Positions 36,551 through 50,458 of a stretch of DNA of 64,000 nt are shown here, piece by piece; positions within the stretch are counted from its first letter, which is position 1, and each line of letters opens with the position of its first letter. Below the pieces are notes generated by a model that was not told the origin of the DNA, searched no databases, and saw only the letters and a list, made by a program, of their open reading frames with translations. Location of the stretch: contig NZ_MIET01000009.1 of assembly GCF_003590335.1 (NCBI RefSeq), forward strand, positions 1 through 64,000, read 5' to 3'. Source of the DNA: Pseudoalteromonas sp. MSK9-3 (GTDB lineage: Bacteria > Pseudomonadota > Gammaproteobacteria > Enterobacterales > Alteromonadaceae). Made by a program: the position numbers and the translations under genes.

Positions 36551-37726
36551 ATGACAGAAGACACTAAGCAGGTTAGAATCGCTCAAGCTCTTGCGGAACG
36601 AGCACATGATTTATTAATCAGCCATAACTTTGCTCAGCAGCAAATTGGCTATATTCATACGCTTGAAATTAATTATGGCGAGAAAATAGCACAACGCACC
36701 ATGCTCGAGGTGGAAATTGCGGCTGCGGCAAAACGTCAGGAAACCAGCACAAGTCATCATAAGTATATTGCAAAAGCGAGCATTCACTTACATCAAATCA
36801 TTGAGTCTTCAATTGAATCACAAATTGCAGATATTGATAATATTTATCATGAAGTCGTTGGCATTCAAGATTCTGTGCCTACGATACTCGATTTATTAGC
36901 CGTAAAGTCAGCATCTATTGGCCGATTAGAGCCATTAGTTAACGATTTACCTTGGTTGGGGCGAGATTTAGTATCATTGGTCAATCTACCTCAATACCGC
37001 AAGCAAAGTGCTAAGGGCACTGCAATCAAAGTAGATACGCCTGCTTTAGCGCTCAGATATTTGGGGCTAGAAAACTTACAGATGGTGATCCCAACGTTTG
37101 CTATGCGCCATTGGATGCCGCATTCAACAGAACCTTTCCCTCTGTTAAAGCGCAAATTACGTGATATGAGTATGTCAACGGCGATTGCAGCAAAGGAACT
37201 TGCACCTTTATATGGTGTGAAAGAGCAGCATGCGTTTACATTGGGGATGCTTGTTGATGCCGGGAAGATTGCACTTACGCGACTATATCTACATACTTTT
37301 GAAAAGGTTTGGCAAGAAAAAGTACGTATTGCGCGCGATAAAAGTCATAAAGATTTACACACTGCTTTGCTGGAACTGGGTCCTGATCCCTTATTTTTAA
37401 GGCATCTATTGTTAGAACGTGCGCCCACTCTATCGCGTACGCTAATTGAAAAGATGGCATTTCGATATTTGCCCTTTAATGCCGCTATGGAAGAATTTAC
37501 AGCTGGCTATTTACCGACTACGACAAAGAATGTCACAGACCCTTTACCTCTGACTGAGGTTGTGCGTAAAGCGCATGGCTACGCGCAATATTTATCATTA
37601 AAGGATAGCCAGCTTATTGAACCAGATGAAGCACAAGTGTGGTTTTTGCATTTGGGCCTGTCGCAAGAAGAGCAAAAAATACTGGCTAAATGTGCTTTTC
37701 AGAGCCTACAACTGACAATTTTATAA
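36551..37726 (+). CDS. HDOD domain protein
   Basis: A 391-residue cytoplasmic protein. The N-terminal 90 residues are helical and charged. The HDOD-like region (about 100-300) has IQDSVPTILDLLAVKSA, LVNDLPWLGRDLVSLVNLPQY and FTLGMLVDAGKIALTRLY, similar to HDOD signalling proteins. The HD-type metal motif is absent, as usual for HDOD. It lies between pabA and the arginine catabolism genes, 40 bases after pabA, so it may be co-transcribed with pabA. Function is unknown. Confidence 0.7.
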   Translation: MTEDTKQVRIAQALAERAHDLLISHNFAQQQIGYIHTLEINYGEKIAQRTMLEVEIAAAAKRQETSTSHHKYIAKASIHLHQIIESSIESQIADIDNIYHEVVGIQDSVPTILDLLAVKSASIGRLEPLVNDLPWLGRDLVSLVNLPQYRKQSAKGTAIKVDTPALALRYLGLENLQMVIPTFAMRHWMPHSTEPFPLLKRKLRDMSMSTAIAAKELAPLYGVKEQHAFTLGMLVDAGKIALTRLYLHTFEKVWQEKVRIARDKSHKDLHTALLELGPDPLFLRHLLLERAPTLSRTLIEKMAFRYLPFNAAMEEFTAGYLPTTTKNVTDPLPLTEVVRKAHGYAQYLSLKDSQLIEPDEAQVWFLHLGLSQEEQKILAKCAFQSLQLTIL

Positions 37727-39250
<1,524 letters not shown>

Positions 39251-39257
39251 TTCTTAT

Positions 39258-39281
39258 TGGGGCCGACTATATTTGGCCCCA
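39258..39281 (+). other. Hairpin between astC and astA
   Basis: TGGGGCC (39258-39264) pairs with GGCCCCA (39275-39281), a 7-bp GC-rich stem with a 10-base loop and no T-run. It is more likely an mRNA processing or stability element than a terminator, and may set different astC and astA levels. Confidence 0.45.
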
Positions 39282-39322
39282 GTCTAACGTCACGTGTTTT
39301 TATTTGAGGAGTAAGCGGGCTC

Positions 39323-40339
39323 ATGATGATCCTTCGCCCAATCCAAAAAAGCGACTATCCAGCGCTTTTAAACATTGCTCATGAATCTGGGCATGGTTTT
39401 ACTTCATTACCTATTAATGAAGAGCTTTTGCAGAACAAAATTGCGCGCTCAGAGGCGTCATTTGAAAAGCAAACGGATGTACCTTCTGATGAGGGATATT
39501 TGTTTGTCCTTGAAGATAGTGAAACCGGAGAAGTTGTAGGGACTAGTGCGATTGAAGCTGCGGTTGGTCTCGATGATGCTTTTTATCATTATCATTTGAG
39601 TAAGGTGATCCACTCTTCACGTACGCTTGATGTTTATAAAGCAGTGGATATTTTGACGCTTTGTAACGATTACACTGGTGCAACAGAATTATGTACTTTG
39701 TTTTTAAAAGGTGGTTACCGTAAAGGCTTAAATGGCAAGCTGTTATCTAAATCACGTTTTATGTTTATAAAACAGCATCAACAGCGATTCGCCGATACCG
39801 TGATTGCTGAAATGCGCGGTGTATCTGACGATTCTGGACAAAGCCCATTTTGGCAGTGGCTAGAGGAGCATTTCTTTTCAATGGATTTCCCAACAGCCGA
39901 TTATTTAACTGGCATAGGGCAAAAAGTCTTTATTGCAGAGTTAATGCCTAAGTACCCTATTTATGTCAACCTATTGAGTAAAGCAGCTCAAGAGGTGATA
40001 GGCCAAGTACATGATAATACTCGCCCAGCCATTGAGTTATTGAAAAGTGAAGGCTTCACTTTTAATGGTTACGTGGATATTTTTGACGCAGGACCCACTG
40101 TTGAAGCAAAAGTCGACAATATTCGCACTGTGCGAGGTTCGCAGCAAAAGGTAGTTAAGGTTGGAAGTTGCACAGGTGGTTTCCCTGTGATGATTGCCAA
40201 TGATAAACTAGCCGGATATCGCGCAACGGTTGCAGATCTTCATATTGATAGCGACAGCAATGAAGTTATCATTGGGGCTGACGTTGCTAATGCACTAAAC
40301 ATCGTTGATGGTGACACAGTCAGCATCGCAACACTCTAA
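39323..40339 (+). CDS. astA: Arginine N-succinyltransferase
   Basis: A 338-residue enzyme that transfers succinyl from succinyl-CoA to arginine, the first step of the AST pathway. It has the AstA pattern MILRPIQKSDYPALLNIAHESGHGFTSLP, LCNDYTGATELCTLFL, EMRGVSDDSGQSPFWQWLEEHFFSMDF and FDAGPTVEA. The fold is GNAT-like. TGAGGAG lies upstream of the tandem ATG. It lies between astC and astD with short gaps. Confidence 0.96.
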   Translation: MMILRPIQKSDYPALLNIAHESGHGFTSLPINEELLQNKIARSEASFEKQTDVPSDEGYLFVLEDSETGEVVGTSAIEAAVGLDDAFYHYHLSKVIHSSRTLDVYKAVDILTLCNDYTGATELCTLFLKGGYRKGLNGKLLSKSRFMFIKQHQQRFADTVIAEMRGVSDDSGQSPFWQWLEEHFFSMDFPTADYLTGIGQKVFIAELMPKYPIYVNLLSKAAQEVIGQVHDNTRPAIELLKSEGFTFNGYVDIFDAGPTVEAKVDNIRTVRGSQQKVVKVGSCTGGFPVMIANDKLAGYRATVADLHIDSDSNEVIIGADVANALNIVDGDTVSIATL

Positions 40340-40346
40340 TTTGTAG

Positions 40347-41828
<1,482 letters not shown>

Positions 41829-41890
41829 AGGTACTGGTAAGCTTGGTTAGCGGAATAAATTACCGTATTATCCAAGTCTTTAGAATGATA

Positions 41891-41914
41891 AAAAGCAGCT
41901 TCGGCTGCTTTTTT
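41891..41914 (+). terminator. Terminator after astD
   Basis: AAAAGCAGC and GCTGCTTTT form a perfect stem around a TTCG tetraloop, followed by further T residues. This is a classic intrinsic terminator at the end of the astCAD operon. Confidence 0.93.
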
Positions 41915-42004
41915 GTCCTTGTTGACGCTACAAAAGTAGCAATAGACATGAGTTTCTGCTTAAATCAATAGGAGATATCTTTGATAGAATCAGGTGAGCA
42001 AAGT

Positions 42005-42340
42005 ATGGTGTTAGATAAGCACGGGTATGATGAACTAGTCATGTACTTAACGCAAAATTTAGCCTTATTTGAAAAGCCAGGAGAAATTATTCCTAGCGCA
42101 CCAACGGTGATGGAGCTGATCGAAGATGTGATTGCTGAAAATGTGATCCGTATTTGTGAACAACACACAGAATTAACGACAGAGCAACGTAGCTTGATTG
42201 TGCGTGAAGTAGATGGCATTGTATATGACTTACAAGAAGTGCTATCTAGTGTTACCGATCAGCGCGTGACGCAAGAGCAAAATGCATTCATCGAAGAGTT
42301 TGCTGGCTTAGTGAAGAACTTGTTCGATTCAGCTGTTTAA
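42005..42340 (+). CDS. DUF3802 family protein
   Basis: A 111-residue acidic, helical protein of the DUF3802 family found in Vibrio, Shewanella and Pseudoalteromonas. The pattern is DKHGYDELVMYLTQNLALFE, then LIEDVIAENVIRICEQH and LIVREVDGIVYDLQEVL. The ATG at 42005 has AGGTGA about 8 bases upstream and gives the family-like start MVLDKHGY. A TTG at 41981 with AGGAGA is an alternative that adds 8 residues. Function is unknown. Confidence 0.75.
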   Translation: MVLDKHGYDELVMYLTQNLALFEKPGEIIPSAPTVMELIEDVIAENVIRICEQHTELTTEQRSLIVREVDGIVYDLQEVLSSVTDQRVTQEQNAFIEEFAGLVKNLFDSAV

Positions 42341-42421
42341 GCAGACACTGTAACCAGCAGCACATAATTTTTTATAACACCGCCTATAGGGCGGTGTTAT
42401 GCTTTATAACGAGGTAGTAGT

Positions 42422-42835
42422 ATGCAAGCAAGTGTTAAGTGGGTAGAAGGCGATACGTTTATCGGACGTTCAGAATCAGGACATAATGTGGTGTTTGATA
42501 CAGGGTCAGACAGTGCAGCACCCAGCCCAATGGAGATGGTGTTAATGTCAGCAGGCTGTTGTTCTTCTGTTGATGTGGTGAGCATTCTAAAAAAAGCAAA
42601 ACAACAAATCGAAAACGTTGAAGTAAAGTTGACCAGTGAGCGCGCAGAGTCTGCACCTAGAGTATTTACGAAAATGAATCTACACTTTGTGGTAACGGGC
42701 ACTGACGTTTCAGAAAAACACTTGGCTAGGGCAGTTCAATTGTCAGCTGAAAAGTATTGTTCTGTTGCGTTAATGCTTGATAAAGCAGTAGAAATTACGC
42801 ATAGTCATGAAGTCATAGCAAGCGATGTAAAATAA
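42422..42835 (+). CDS. OsmC family protein (YhfA-like)
   Basis: A 137-residue OsmC/Ohr-type protein. The N-terminal redox cysteine is in MSAGCCSSVDVVSIL and the second in AEKYCSVALML, the arrangement of the YhfA group. Relatives reduce organic hydroperoxides with thiols; a role in E. coli YhfA is not proven. The start is ATG with AACGAGGTAGT upstream. It stands between the DUF3802 and speD genes. Confidence 0.88.
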   Translation: MQASVKWVEGDTFIGRSESGHNVVFDTGSDSAAPSPMEMVLMSAGCCSSVDVVSILKKAKQQIENVEVKLTSERAESAPRVFTKMNLHFVVTGTDVSEKHLARAVQLSAEKYCSVALMLDKAVEITHSHEVIASDVK

Positions 42836-42919
42836 CACTTTTTCATAGTCCAATTTTCGTATAAAATCCGCGAACTTTTCGTTCTGCATCGCAGATTTAC
42901 AGTTTATAGGTTGTCTATC

Positions 42920-43729
42920 GTGAACAAGCCCTTTGATAAAATTAAACTCCATGGCTTTAACAACTTAACTAAGAGTTTAAGCTTTAGTATTTACGATATT
43001 TGTTATGCTAAAACAGAGCAACAGCGTAAAGAATATTTAGAGTATATTGATGAGCAATATAGTGCTGATCGATTAACTGATATTTTAAAAGACGTCGTAG
43101 ATATTATTGGTGCGAATGTGCTCAATATAGCTCGCCAAGATTATGATCCTCAAGGGGCCAGTGTAACAATATTGGTTTCGGAAGAGCCAGTAGAGCAGCA
43201 GACTTTCGATAGCAATGAAACACCCGGACCTTTACCTGAATCTGTGGTCGCGCATTTAGATAAAAGTCACATCTGTGTGCATACTTACCCTGAAGCGCAC
43301 CCAAATGACGGCATATGCACGTTTAGAGCGGATATTGAAGTGTCGACCTGTGGTGTTATTTCACCACTAAAAGCGCTGAACTTTTTAATTCACTCTTTAG
43401 AGTCTGATGTGGTTACTATTGATTATCGTGTACGTGGTTTTACTCGAGATATCAGTGGTGTGAAGCATTACATTGATCATGCTATTCACTCAATTCAAAA
43501 TTACATGAGCGAAGATACCAAAGAAGCATACCAAATGGTCGATGTGAACGTATATCAAGAGAACCTCTTTCACACCAAAATGATGCTCAAAGAAACCGAT
43601 CTTAATACGTATTTGTTTGGTATTACGACCGATGATTTAAGCAATGAAGAAGAAGAAGAGATCCGCACTCGTTTGAACCGTGAAATTCAAGAAGTATTTT
43701 ATGGCCGTAACTTACCTGACGTAGAATAA
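42920..43729 (+). CDS. speD: S-adenosylmethionine decarboxylase proenzyme (enterobacterial type)
   Basis: A 269-residue proenzyme that supplies the aminopropyl donor for spermidine. It is very close to E. coli Spe[37 protein letters not shown], and the self-cleavage site between K115 and S116 in [13 protein letters not shown], where the serine becomes the pyruvoyl group. I chose GTG at 42920 over TTG at 42911 because it matches the E. coli length and has AGGT upstream. speE is not adjacent. A terminator follows. Confidence 0.95.
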   Translation: MNKPFDKIKLHGFNNLTKSLSFSIYDICYAKTEQQRKEYLEYIDEQYSADRLTDILKDVVDIIGANVLNIARQDYDPQGASVTILVSEEPVEQQTFDSNETPGPLPESVVAHLDKSHICVHTYPEAHPNDGICTFRADIEVSTCGVISPLKALNFLIHSLESDVVTIDYRVRGFTRDISGVKHYIDHAIHSIQNYMSEDTKEAYQMVDVNVYQENLFHTKMMLKETDLNTYLFGITTDDLSNEEEEEIRTRLNREIQEVFYGRNLPDVE

Positions 43730-43764
43730 GCGTTAGGTACTGACTCATTGTGTGACTCATAAAG

Positions 43765-43794
43765 AAAGCGCTCATTAGATAGAGCGCTTTTTTA
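43765..43794. terminator. Terminator between speD and the TonB receptor gene
   Basis: AAAGCGCTC (43765-43773) pairs with GAGCGCTTT (43782-43790), followed by TTT. The genes on the two sides converge, and the A-run at the left lets it work on both strands. Confidence 0.9.
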
Positions 43795-43802
43795 TTGTCA
43801 CT

Positions 43803-45887
43803 TTACAGTTGGTAGCTAAAGGTTAGCCCTGCAACGCGTGGTTCGCCATACTGTACAAACGTTTCAGTTGTATAATCCTTTAATGCATTATTACCAAACC
43901 TAAATCCTCTTACCGGAACATCACGGTCAGCTAAGTTACGTCCCCATGCAGTCAGTGTCCAATTCTCACCATAATAACTGAGACTTGCGTTAAGTAAGTT
44001 TTGGCTATCAGCTTGGGCATTGTGACTATCTGAGTGATAATAGTCATCTTTACCTTCGATACCAATTTGACCTTCTAGGTTATCGCTAAAGAAATAGTTA
44101 GCTCGAATGGCATATTGATACCGTGGTGCTTGCGCCTGCTCCCTACCATTTTGATCTATGCCGCTTTGCGTCACAAAGTCTTCAATTTTCGTATCAAGAT
44201 AACCGGCACTATAGGTAAAGCTTAAGCTGTCAGTGTATTGCAAGCTACCTTCTAGCTCTAAACCGTAATTACGTCCTTGACTTGCATTGGCAATATAGCC
44301 GGCAAATTGCTGATCTTGTACTTGCCATGCCTTGAGCTGCATGTCATCACGATGCATATAAAATGCACTTAAGCTTAATATATGACGCTTATCTTCAGAT
44401 TGTCCTTTTACGCCAAACTCTGCATTCCAAAGGTACTCAGGGGCAAACGTAAAGTTGTCTGCGGGAATATTTAACCCTTCATCATTTGCCTTAGCAAGCG
44501 CTTCGCCATTGACTCCCCCGATTTTATAACCACGTGATAAGCTGGTATAAATCATCGTACGTGGCACCACTTGATATTCTAGCGCGACCTTTGCGCCCCA
44601 CATAGTGTCATCGGCTTTGTTGGTGATCTGATTATTATCAAAGTAATCTGTACTATATCGCTCTGCACGAATACCCGTGATCAGTGACAGGTTTTCAGCA
44701 ATGGTTGTTATCTTTTGGCCATACAAAGCAATTTGGCTCACACTATTATGAGAGTTAAAAGCGTTATCGTTATATGTATATACGCGGGTAAGCTCTACGT
44801 CGCGACGTTGTGCAAATAACCCGGTTACCCAATCATTATTTTTACCTGATAATTTAAACTCAAAGGTACCGCGCTGATGATCGCGAGCGTAGCTGTCTTT
44901 TGAGCTATAACTGTATGGGTGCAGGCCTGGTGCGCATAATACTGGTTGTGTCGTATCATTACAGACCCAGTCTTCATCATAGCTGTAGAGCGTGTCAGCA
45001 TTTAAATGCGTGGTAGTAATGTCTAAATTAAACAGTTCGCTGCCGCTATATTGTGCACTAAGTGCGACGGCATTACTTTTTTGGTTATCTTTTCCTGGCG
45101 CATCGGCCACACTATTACGGCTGTTATCGAGTGTGAAACCATCATAGCCGTTATCAATGTCGATGTTGTGTGCAACCAGTTCGGTCTTTAGAGTATCACT
45201 CCAGAGCGTGTGGACTTTTAAACGCGCCACTTGTTCATCTTGTTGGTTGGTTGGGTCGTTAGCATATAGCGTTTCAACATAGCCGTCGGAGCGTTTCTTG
45301 AAAAAGCTAGCTCTAGCTGAAGTATCATCGGTAATCGCTGTGCTCGCGGCTATTCCAGCTTCTTTTCCATTATAATTGCTTGCGCCTAACTTTAGGTTTA
45401 GCGCATGCTCTGTCGTTGGCATGTTTGATTGCATGTCAATCATGCCCGCCATGGCGTCAGCGCCAAAACGTGTACCTTGAGGGCCGCGATATATAGCTAC
45501 TTGATCAATATCAAATAATAATGCGCTACCACCAAGCCCTGAATAATTAATGCCATCAATTAACAGACCAACACTCGGAGTGATAGGGTCAACAAATTGA
45601 GAGCGTAAGCCGACACCGCGGATCTGAATAAAGCGGCCACGAGATGCGCCTGCGGTAAAGTTCACATTGGCTGCGTTATTGAGAATTTCATCTAAATACG
45701 CGGCGCCCCGTGCGTTTACGGTTTTTTGATCAAATACCGACGCACTGGCACTGAGTGTAAGTATGCGTTCTTTATGAAAGTCACCTGTGACTTCGATTGT
45801 TTCGATAGATTTATCATCAGCAAAAGCAGGCTGTGCAAGTAATGGGAGTAATGCTGTAGCAAGGCAAGAGAGTTTTAGCTTATTCAT
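43803..45887 (-). CDS. TonB-dependent outer membrane receptor
   Basis: A 694-residue receptor with a signal peptide (LSCLATALLPLLAQPAFA). A TonB-box-like segment ETIEVTG follows, then the plug domain (about 45-160; IRGVGLRSQF, DQVAIYRGPQGTRFGADAMAG) and a 22-strand barrel that ends in the aromatic C-terminal signature VAGLTFSYQL. A Fur-like box lies upstream, so an iron-chelate substrate is likely, but no siderophore genes are nearby and vitamins or sugars cannot be excluded. The ATG at 45887 gives a proper signal peptide. Confidence 0.9.
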   Translation of the reverse strand: MNKLKLSCLATALLPLLAQPAFADDKSIETIEVTGDFHKERILTLSASASVFDQKTVNARGAAYLDEILNNAANVNFTAGASRGRFIQIRGVGLRSQFVDPITPSVGLLIDGINYSGLGGSALLFDIDQVAIYRGPQGTRFGADAMAGMIDMQSNMPTTEHALNLKLGASNYNGKEAGIAASTAITDDTSARASFFKKRSDGYVETLYANDPTNQQDEQVARLKVHTLWSDTLKTELVAHNIDIDNGYDGFTLDNSRNSVADAPGKDNQKSNAVALSAQYSGSELFNLDITTTHLNADTLYSYDEDWVCNDTTQPVLCAPGLHPYSYSSKDSYARDHQRGTFEFKLSGKNNDWVTGLFAQRRDVELTRVYTYNDNAFNSHNSVSQIALYGQKITTIAENLSLITGIRAERYSTDYFDNNQITNKADDTMWGAKVALEYQVVPRTMIYTSLSRGYKIGGVNGEALAKANDEGLNIPADNFTFAPEYLWNAEFGVKGQSEDKRHILSLSAFYMHRDDMQLKAWQVQDQQFAGYIANASQGRNYGLELEGSLQYTDSLSFTYSAGYLDTKIEDFVTQSGIDQNGREQAQAPRYQYAIRANYFFSDNLEGQIGIEGKDDYYHSDSHNAQADSQNLLNASLSYYGENWTLTAWGRNLADRDVPVRGFRFGNNALKDYTTETFVQYGEPRVAGLTFSYQL

Positions 45888-45942
45888 ATTTTTAAGTGAT
45901 TCCGTGTGAATTGCCCACATTTTAGCAAATGACTAGCAACTT

Positions 45943-45958
45943 AGAATCATTATCATCT
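45943..45958 (-). promoter_or_regulatory. Fur-box-like sequence
   Basis: On the minus strand GATGATAATGATTCTA matches the left half of the Fur consensus GATAATGATAATCATTATC in nine consecutive bases (GATAATGAT); the right half is weaker. It lies 56 bases upstream of the receptor start and 46 bases before the divergent thioesterase gene. Confidence 0.5.
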
Positions 45959-46004
45959 AGAAATATGCTATAAAATGCGGAAATAGCTATTTTGGAGGTC
46001 GGCA

Positions 46005-46394
46005 GTGACATTTTCGGTAGATTTAAAAGTACGTGACTATGAGTGTGATTTACAGGGAATAGTGAACAACAGTGTGTACTTTAATTATTTAGAGCATGCT
46101 CGACATGAATTTTTACTGTCTAAAGGGGTAGACTTTGCTGAGCTTGCTGCCCGTAATGTTAACTTAGTCGTGATCCGGTCTGAGGTTGATTATAAAAGTT
46201 CACTTAAGCCCGGAGACATGTTTACTGTTGAGGTAAAAGCGGAACGTGTGAGTAAATTAAAATCTCAATTTTTACAGAAAATTGTGCGCAAAGCAGATGG
46301 CAAGTTGATGCTTAACGCGGTGATCACCTGGACGTCGGTGAATGAACACAGTCGACCGTACCTAGCAGAGGAAATAAGCTGCCTTTTTGATTAA
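46005..46394 (+). CDS. Acyl-CoA thioesterase (4HBT family)
   Basis: A 129-residue single hot-dog domain with the 4-hydroxybenzoyl-CoA-type signature VRDYECDLQGIVNNSVYFNY, where an Asp is followed by GIVNN, and LEHARHEFLL. It probably hydrolyses short or aromatic acyl-CoA esters. It starts at GTG with a perfect GGAGGT 5 bases upstream. It is divergent from the TonB receptor gene; no tol-pal genes are adjacent, unlike YbgC. Confidence 0.85.
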   Translation: MTFSVDLKVRDYECDLQGIVNNSVYFNYLEHARHEFLLSKGVDFAELAARNVNLVVIRSEVDYKSSLKPGDMFTVEVKAERVSKLKSQFLQKIVRKADGKLMLNAVITWTSVNEHSRPYLAEEISCLFD

Positions 46395-46490
46395 CTTTAA
46401 GTGTTTTAGTGAGAAATAAGTCGGTTTTTTCCATAATTAGCATCTGATAACGGTGTATAATTGGCATAATTCAGTTTTATTTGGTTTACC

Positions 46491-46901
46491 ATGAAAATCA
46501 GCATGTTTTTATGCGCATTGGGCGCTTTTTTGGTCGGATGTTCATCAACAGGGACGGTAAATAGTGAGCAACTAAAATACACACAGTGGCAGCTTACGCA
46601 GATAGGGCAAGACGTTATTGTCGACTCACCGGTATCTTTGCGTTTTATTGAAGCATTGCAGGTAAATGGATTCTCGGGGTGTAATCGTTTCTTTGGTTTG
46701 GGCAAAATCGAAGAAGGCCAGTTATTTGTACGCGACATGGGCATGACCAGAAAGTTGTGTGATGAACCCGTGAACAAGGTTGAGCAAATGCTATTGAATA
46801 TGCTGGAAATTGGCGTACCTGCAAAAATAGAAAAGGGCACATTGATTTTTAGTGGACAGCCACGTTTAACGTTTAAATCTGTCATTTCGGTTGCAGGCTG
46901 A
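46491..46901 (+). CDS. META domain lipoprotein (HslJ-like)
   Basis: A 136-residue protein with a lipoprotein signal peptide (KISMFLCALGAFLVGC, lipobox LVGC, lipidated Cys about 17) and a META/HslJ domain: QWQLTQIG, VNGFSGCNRFFGLGKIEEGQL, MGMTRKLCDEPVNKVEQMLLNML. Serine at +2 predicts an outer membrane destination. META proteins have been linked to novobiocin resistance or heat shock in E. coli, but the function is unclear. Confidence 0.85.
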   Translation: MKISMFLCALGAFLVGCSSTGTVNSEQLKYTQWQLTQIGQDVIVDSPVSLRFIEALQVNGFSGCNRFFGLGKIEEGQLFVRDMGMTRKLCDEPVNKVEQMLLNMLEIGVPAKIEKGTLIFSGQPRLTFKSVISVAG

Positions 46902-46935
46902 GCACATCTTAAGTAGACTCGTCTCTAATTCGTTA

Positions 46936-47019
46936 CTTGTCGGAGTGCCCTTTGGGCTGAGATCGCATTCGTGCGGGATCCGTGAACCTGATCAGGCTAA
47001 CACCTGCGTAGGGAACAAG
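46936..47019 (+). promoter_or_regulatory. TPP riboswitch (THI element)
   Basis: The aptamer shows P1 CTTGT/ACAAG (46936-46940 with 47015-47019), GGGCTGAGAT in P2/P3, GGGATCCGTGAACCTGATCA, and GGCTAACACCTGCGTAGGGAA. These are the conserved THI-box blocks. It lies about 150 bases upstream of thiC. Thiamine pyrophosphate binding should repress the whole thi operon. The expression platform between 47020 and 47166 has no clear intrinsic terminator. Confidence 0.97.
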
Positions 47020-47148
47020 CTGCCTTAATTACAAACGTACTGTTTGTAGGCTGCCATAAATTATTACATTGTTTAAGTGTCGTAATTTAGATCTTCTGAG
47101 GGCAACCTCATCTCGCTCCTTTATTGGAGTTCTGACAAGACACCTTAA

Positions 47149-49119
<1,971 letters not shown>

Positions 49120-49235
49120 TGTGATGCGTTTGATGTGAGGAGTCACACCTCCTCATTATTAACTAATGGCAAGCGAGTACATGTAATGCACTAACTTGCC
49201 TTAGGTATACCACAGTCACGTATAAATAAGGCATT

Positions 49236-50264
49236 ATGATGAACAAATCAAAAGTCGCGATTTTAGGGTTTGGGCTAGTGGGGCGTGTTACTGCGTTGAT
49301 GTTGCATGATAAAGCGTACCTGAGTGTTTATGAAGCCAGTGATGAACATGCGAGTAATAGTGCTGGTGCATTAGCAGCAGCGATGTTGGCACCATTGGCT
49401 GAGTCGGTCATTTGTGAAGCGGATTTAGCCCAGTTAGGCCTTCAATCAATGGCGATGTGGCCGAGCTTGTTGGCAAAATTACCTGATCCTGTTTTTTTTC
49501 AACAAGCAGGCACATTGGTTGTGGCGCATACACAAGATAAGGGTGATCTGAATAGCTTTTCACAGCGTTTGAAACCTTTGGAAGGTCACACTGCGCATAC
49601 AGTGGGCAGTACACAAATTCATGACTTAGAGCCAGAGTTAGAGGGGCGCTTTCATCAAGGTTTGTATTTACCTTGCGAAGGTCAACTAGATAACCTAGCT
49701 TTTTATCGGTCGAGTTTTGCTTATTTGCAAAAAAGCGACGTGCAATTTAATTTTAATCATCAGATTGAGCTTTCAACAACGCCAAATGAGCCTGTGCTTA
49801 TTGATGGACAACAGTTTGATTGGGTGATTGATTGTCGTGGGCTTGGCGCACAAACTGAGTCGTCAGATCTGCGTGGTGTTAGAGGCGAAGTTGCACGGGT
49901 CTATGCGCCAGAAGTTGAGCTTAATAGACCTGTGAGATTAATGCACCCGCGCTATCCAATTTATATTGCACCTAAACCAAATCATGAGTTTGTAATAGGA
50001 GCAACCGAGATTGAATCACAAGATAACGGCCCTATTACCGTGCGCTCTACCTTAGAATTACTGTCTGCAGCCTATACCGTTCACAGTGGCTTTGCTGAGG
50101 CCAGGGTTATGGCAATAAACGCAGGGTTAAGACCTGCATTCAGCGATAATAGACCGCGTATTGAACGCAATGGGAATGTGATCCGTATTAATGGGCTGTA
50201 CCGACATGGTTATTTACTTGCGCCTGCTGTGGTTTCTGAAGCACTTAGTAAAGGGTTGTTATGA
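49236..50264 (+). CDS. thiO: FAD-dependent glycine oxidase ThiO
   Basis: A 342-residue D-amino-acid-oxidase-type flavoprotein. The dinucleotide-binding motif is VAILGFGLVGRVTALML, and the C-terminal FAD/substrate region has INGLYRHGYLLAPAV. In aerobes ThiO makes iminoglycine from glycine for the thiazole ring, replacing the oxygen-sensitive ThiH. It overlaps thiS by four bases. Two ATG codons are adjacent at the start (49236 and 49239). Confidence 0.92.
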   Translation: MMNKSKVAILGFGLVGRVTALMLHDKAYLSVYEASDEHASNSAGALAAAMLAPLAESVICEADLAQLGLQSMAMWPSLLAKLPDPVFFQQAGTLVVAHTQDKGDLNSFSQRLKPLEGHTAHTVGSTQIHDLEPELEGRFHQGLYLPCEGQLDNLAFYRSSFAYLQKSDVQFNFNHQIELSTTPNEPVLIDGQQFDWVIDCRGLGAQTESSDLRGVRGEVARVYAPEVELNRPVRLMHPRYPIYIAPKPNHEFVIGATEIESQDNGPITVRSTLELLSAAYTVHSGFAEARVMAINAGLRPAFSDNRPRIERNGNVIRINGLYRHGYLLAPAVVSEALSKGLL

Positions 50265-50455
50265 ATGTAGTTTTTAATGGCGAAACAACACAATTGAATA
50301 CGCCAAACTTACGAGAATTTATTGTGGCTAAAGGGGCGAAAGAACCTTTTGCGGTGGCGGTTAATGGAGAATTTGTACCGCGTAGCCAGTGTGCTGACAC
50401 AGAGTTAAAAGCGGGAGATAGCATTGATCTACTTTCTCCGATCCAAGGTGGGTGA
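50261..50455 (+). CDS. thiS: Sulfur carrier protein ThiS
   Basis: A 64-residue ubiquitin-like sulfur carrier. It ends in the diagnostic Gly-Gly (SPIQGG), which ThiF adenylates and which then carries the thiocarboxylate sulfur for thiazole formation. The start overlaps the thiO stop (ATGA) and thiG begins 3 bases after it. Confidence 0.96.
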   Translation: MNVVFNGETTQLNTPNLREFIVAKGAKEPFAVAVNGEFVPRSQCADTELKAGDSIDLLSPIQGG

Positions 50456-50458
50456 TGT

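Noticed and set aside
42374..42400. 11-bp hairpin ATAACACCGCC/GGCGGTGTTAT as a terminator
   Set aside because: The stem is strong but no T-run follows on either strand. It may be an mRNA structure after the DUF3802 gene, but I cannot call it a terminator.
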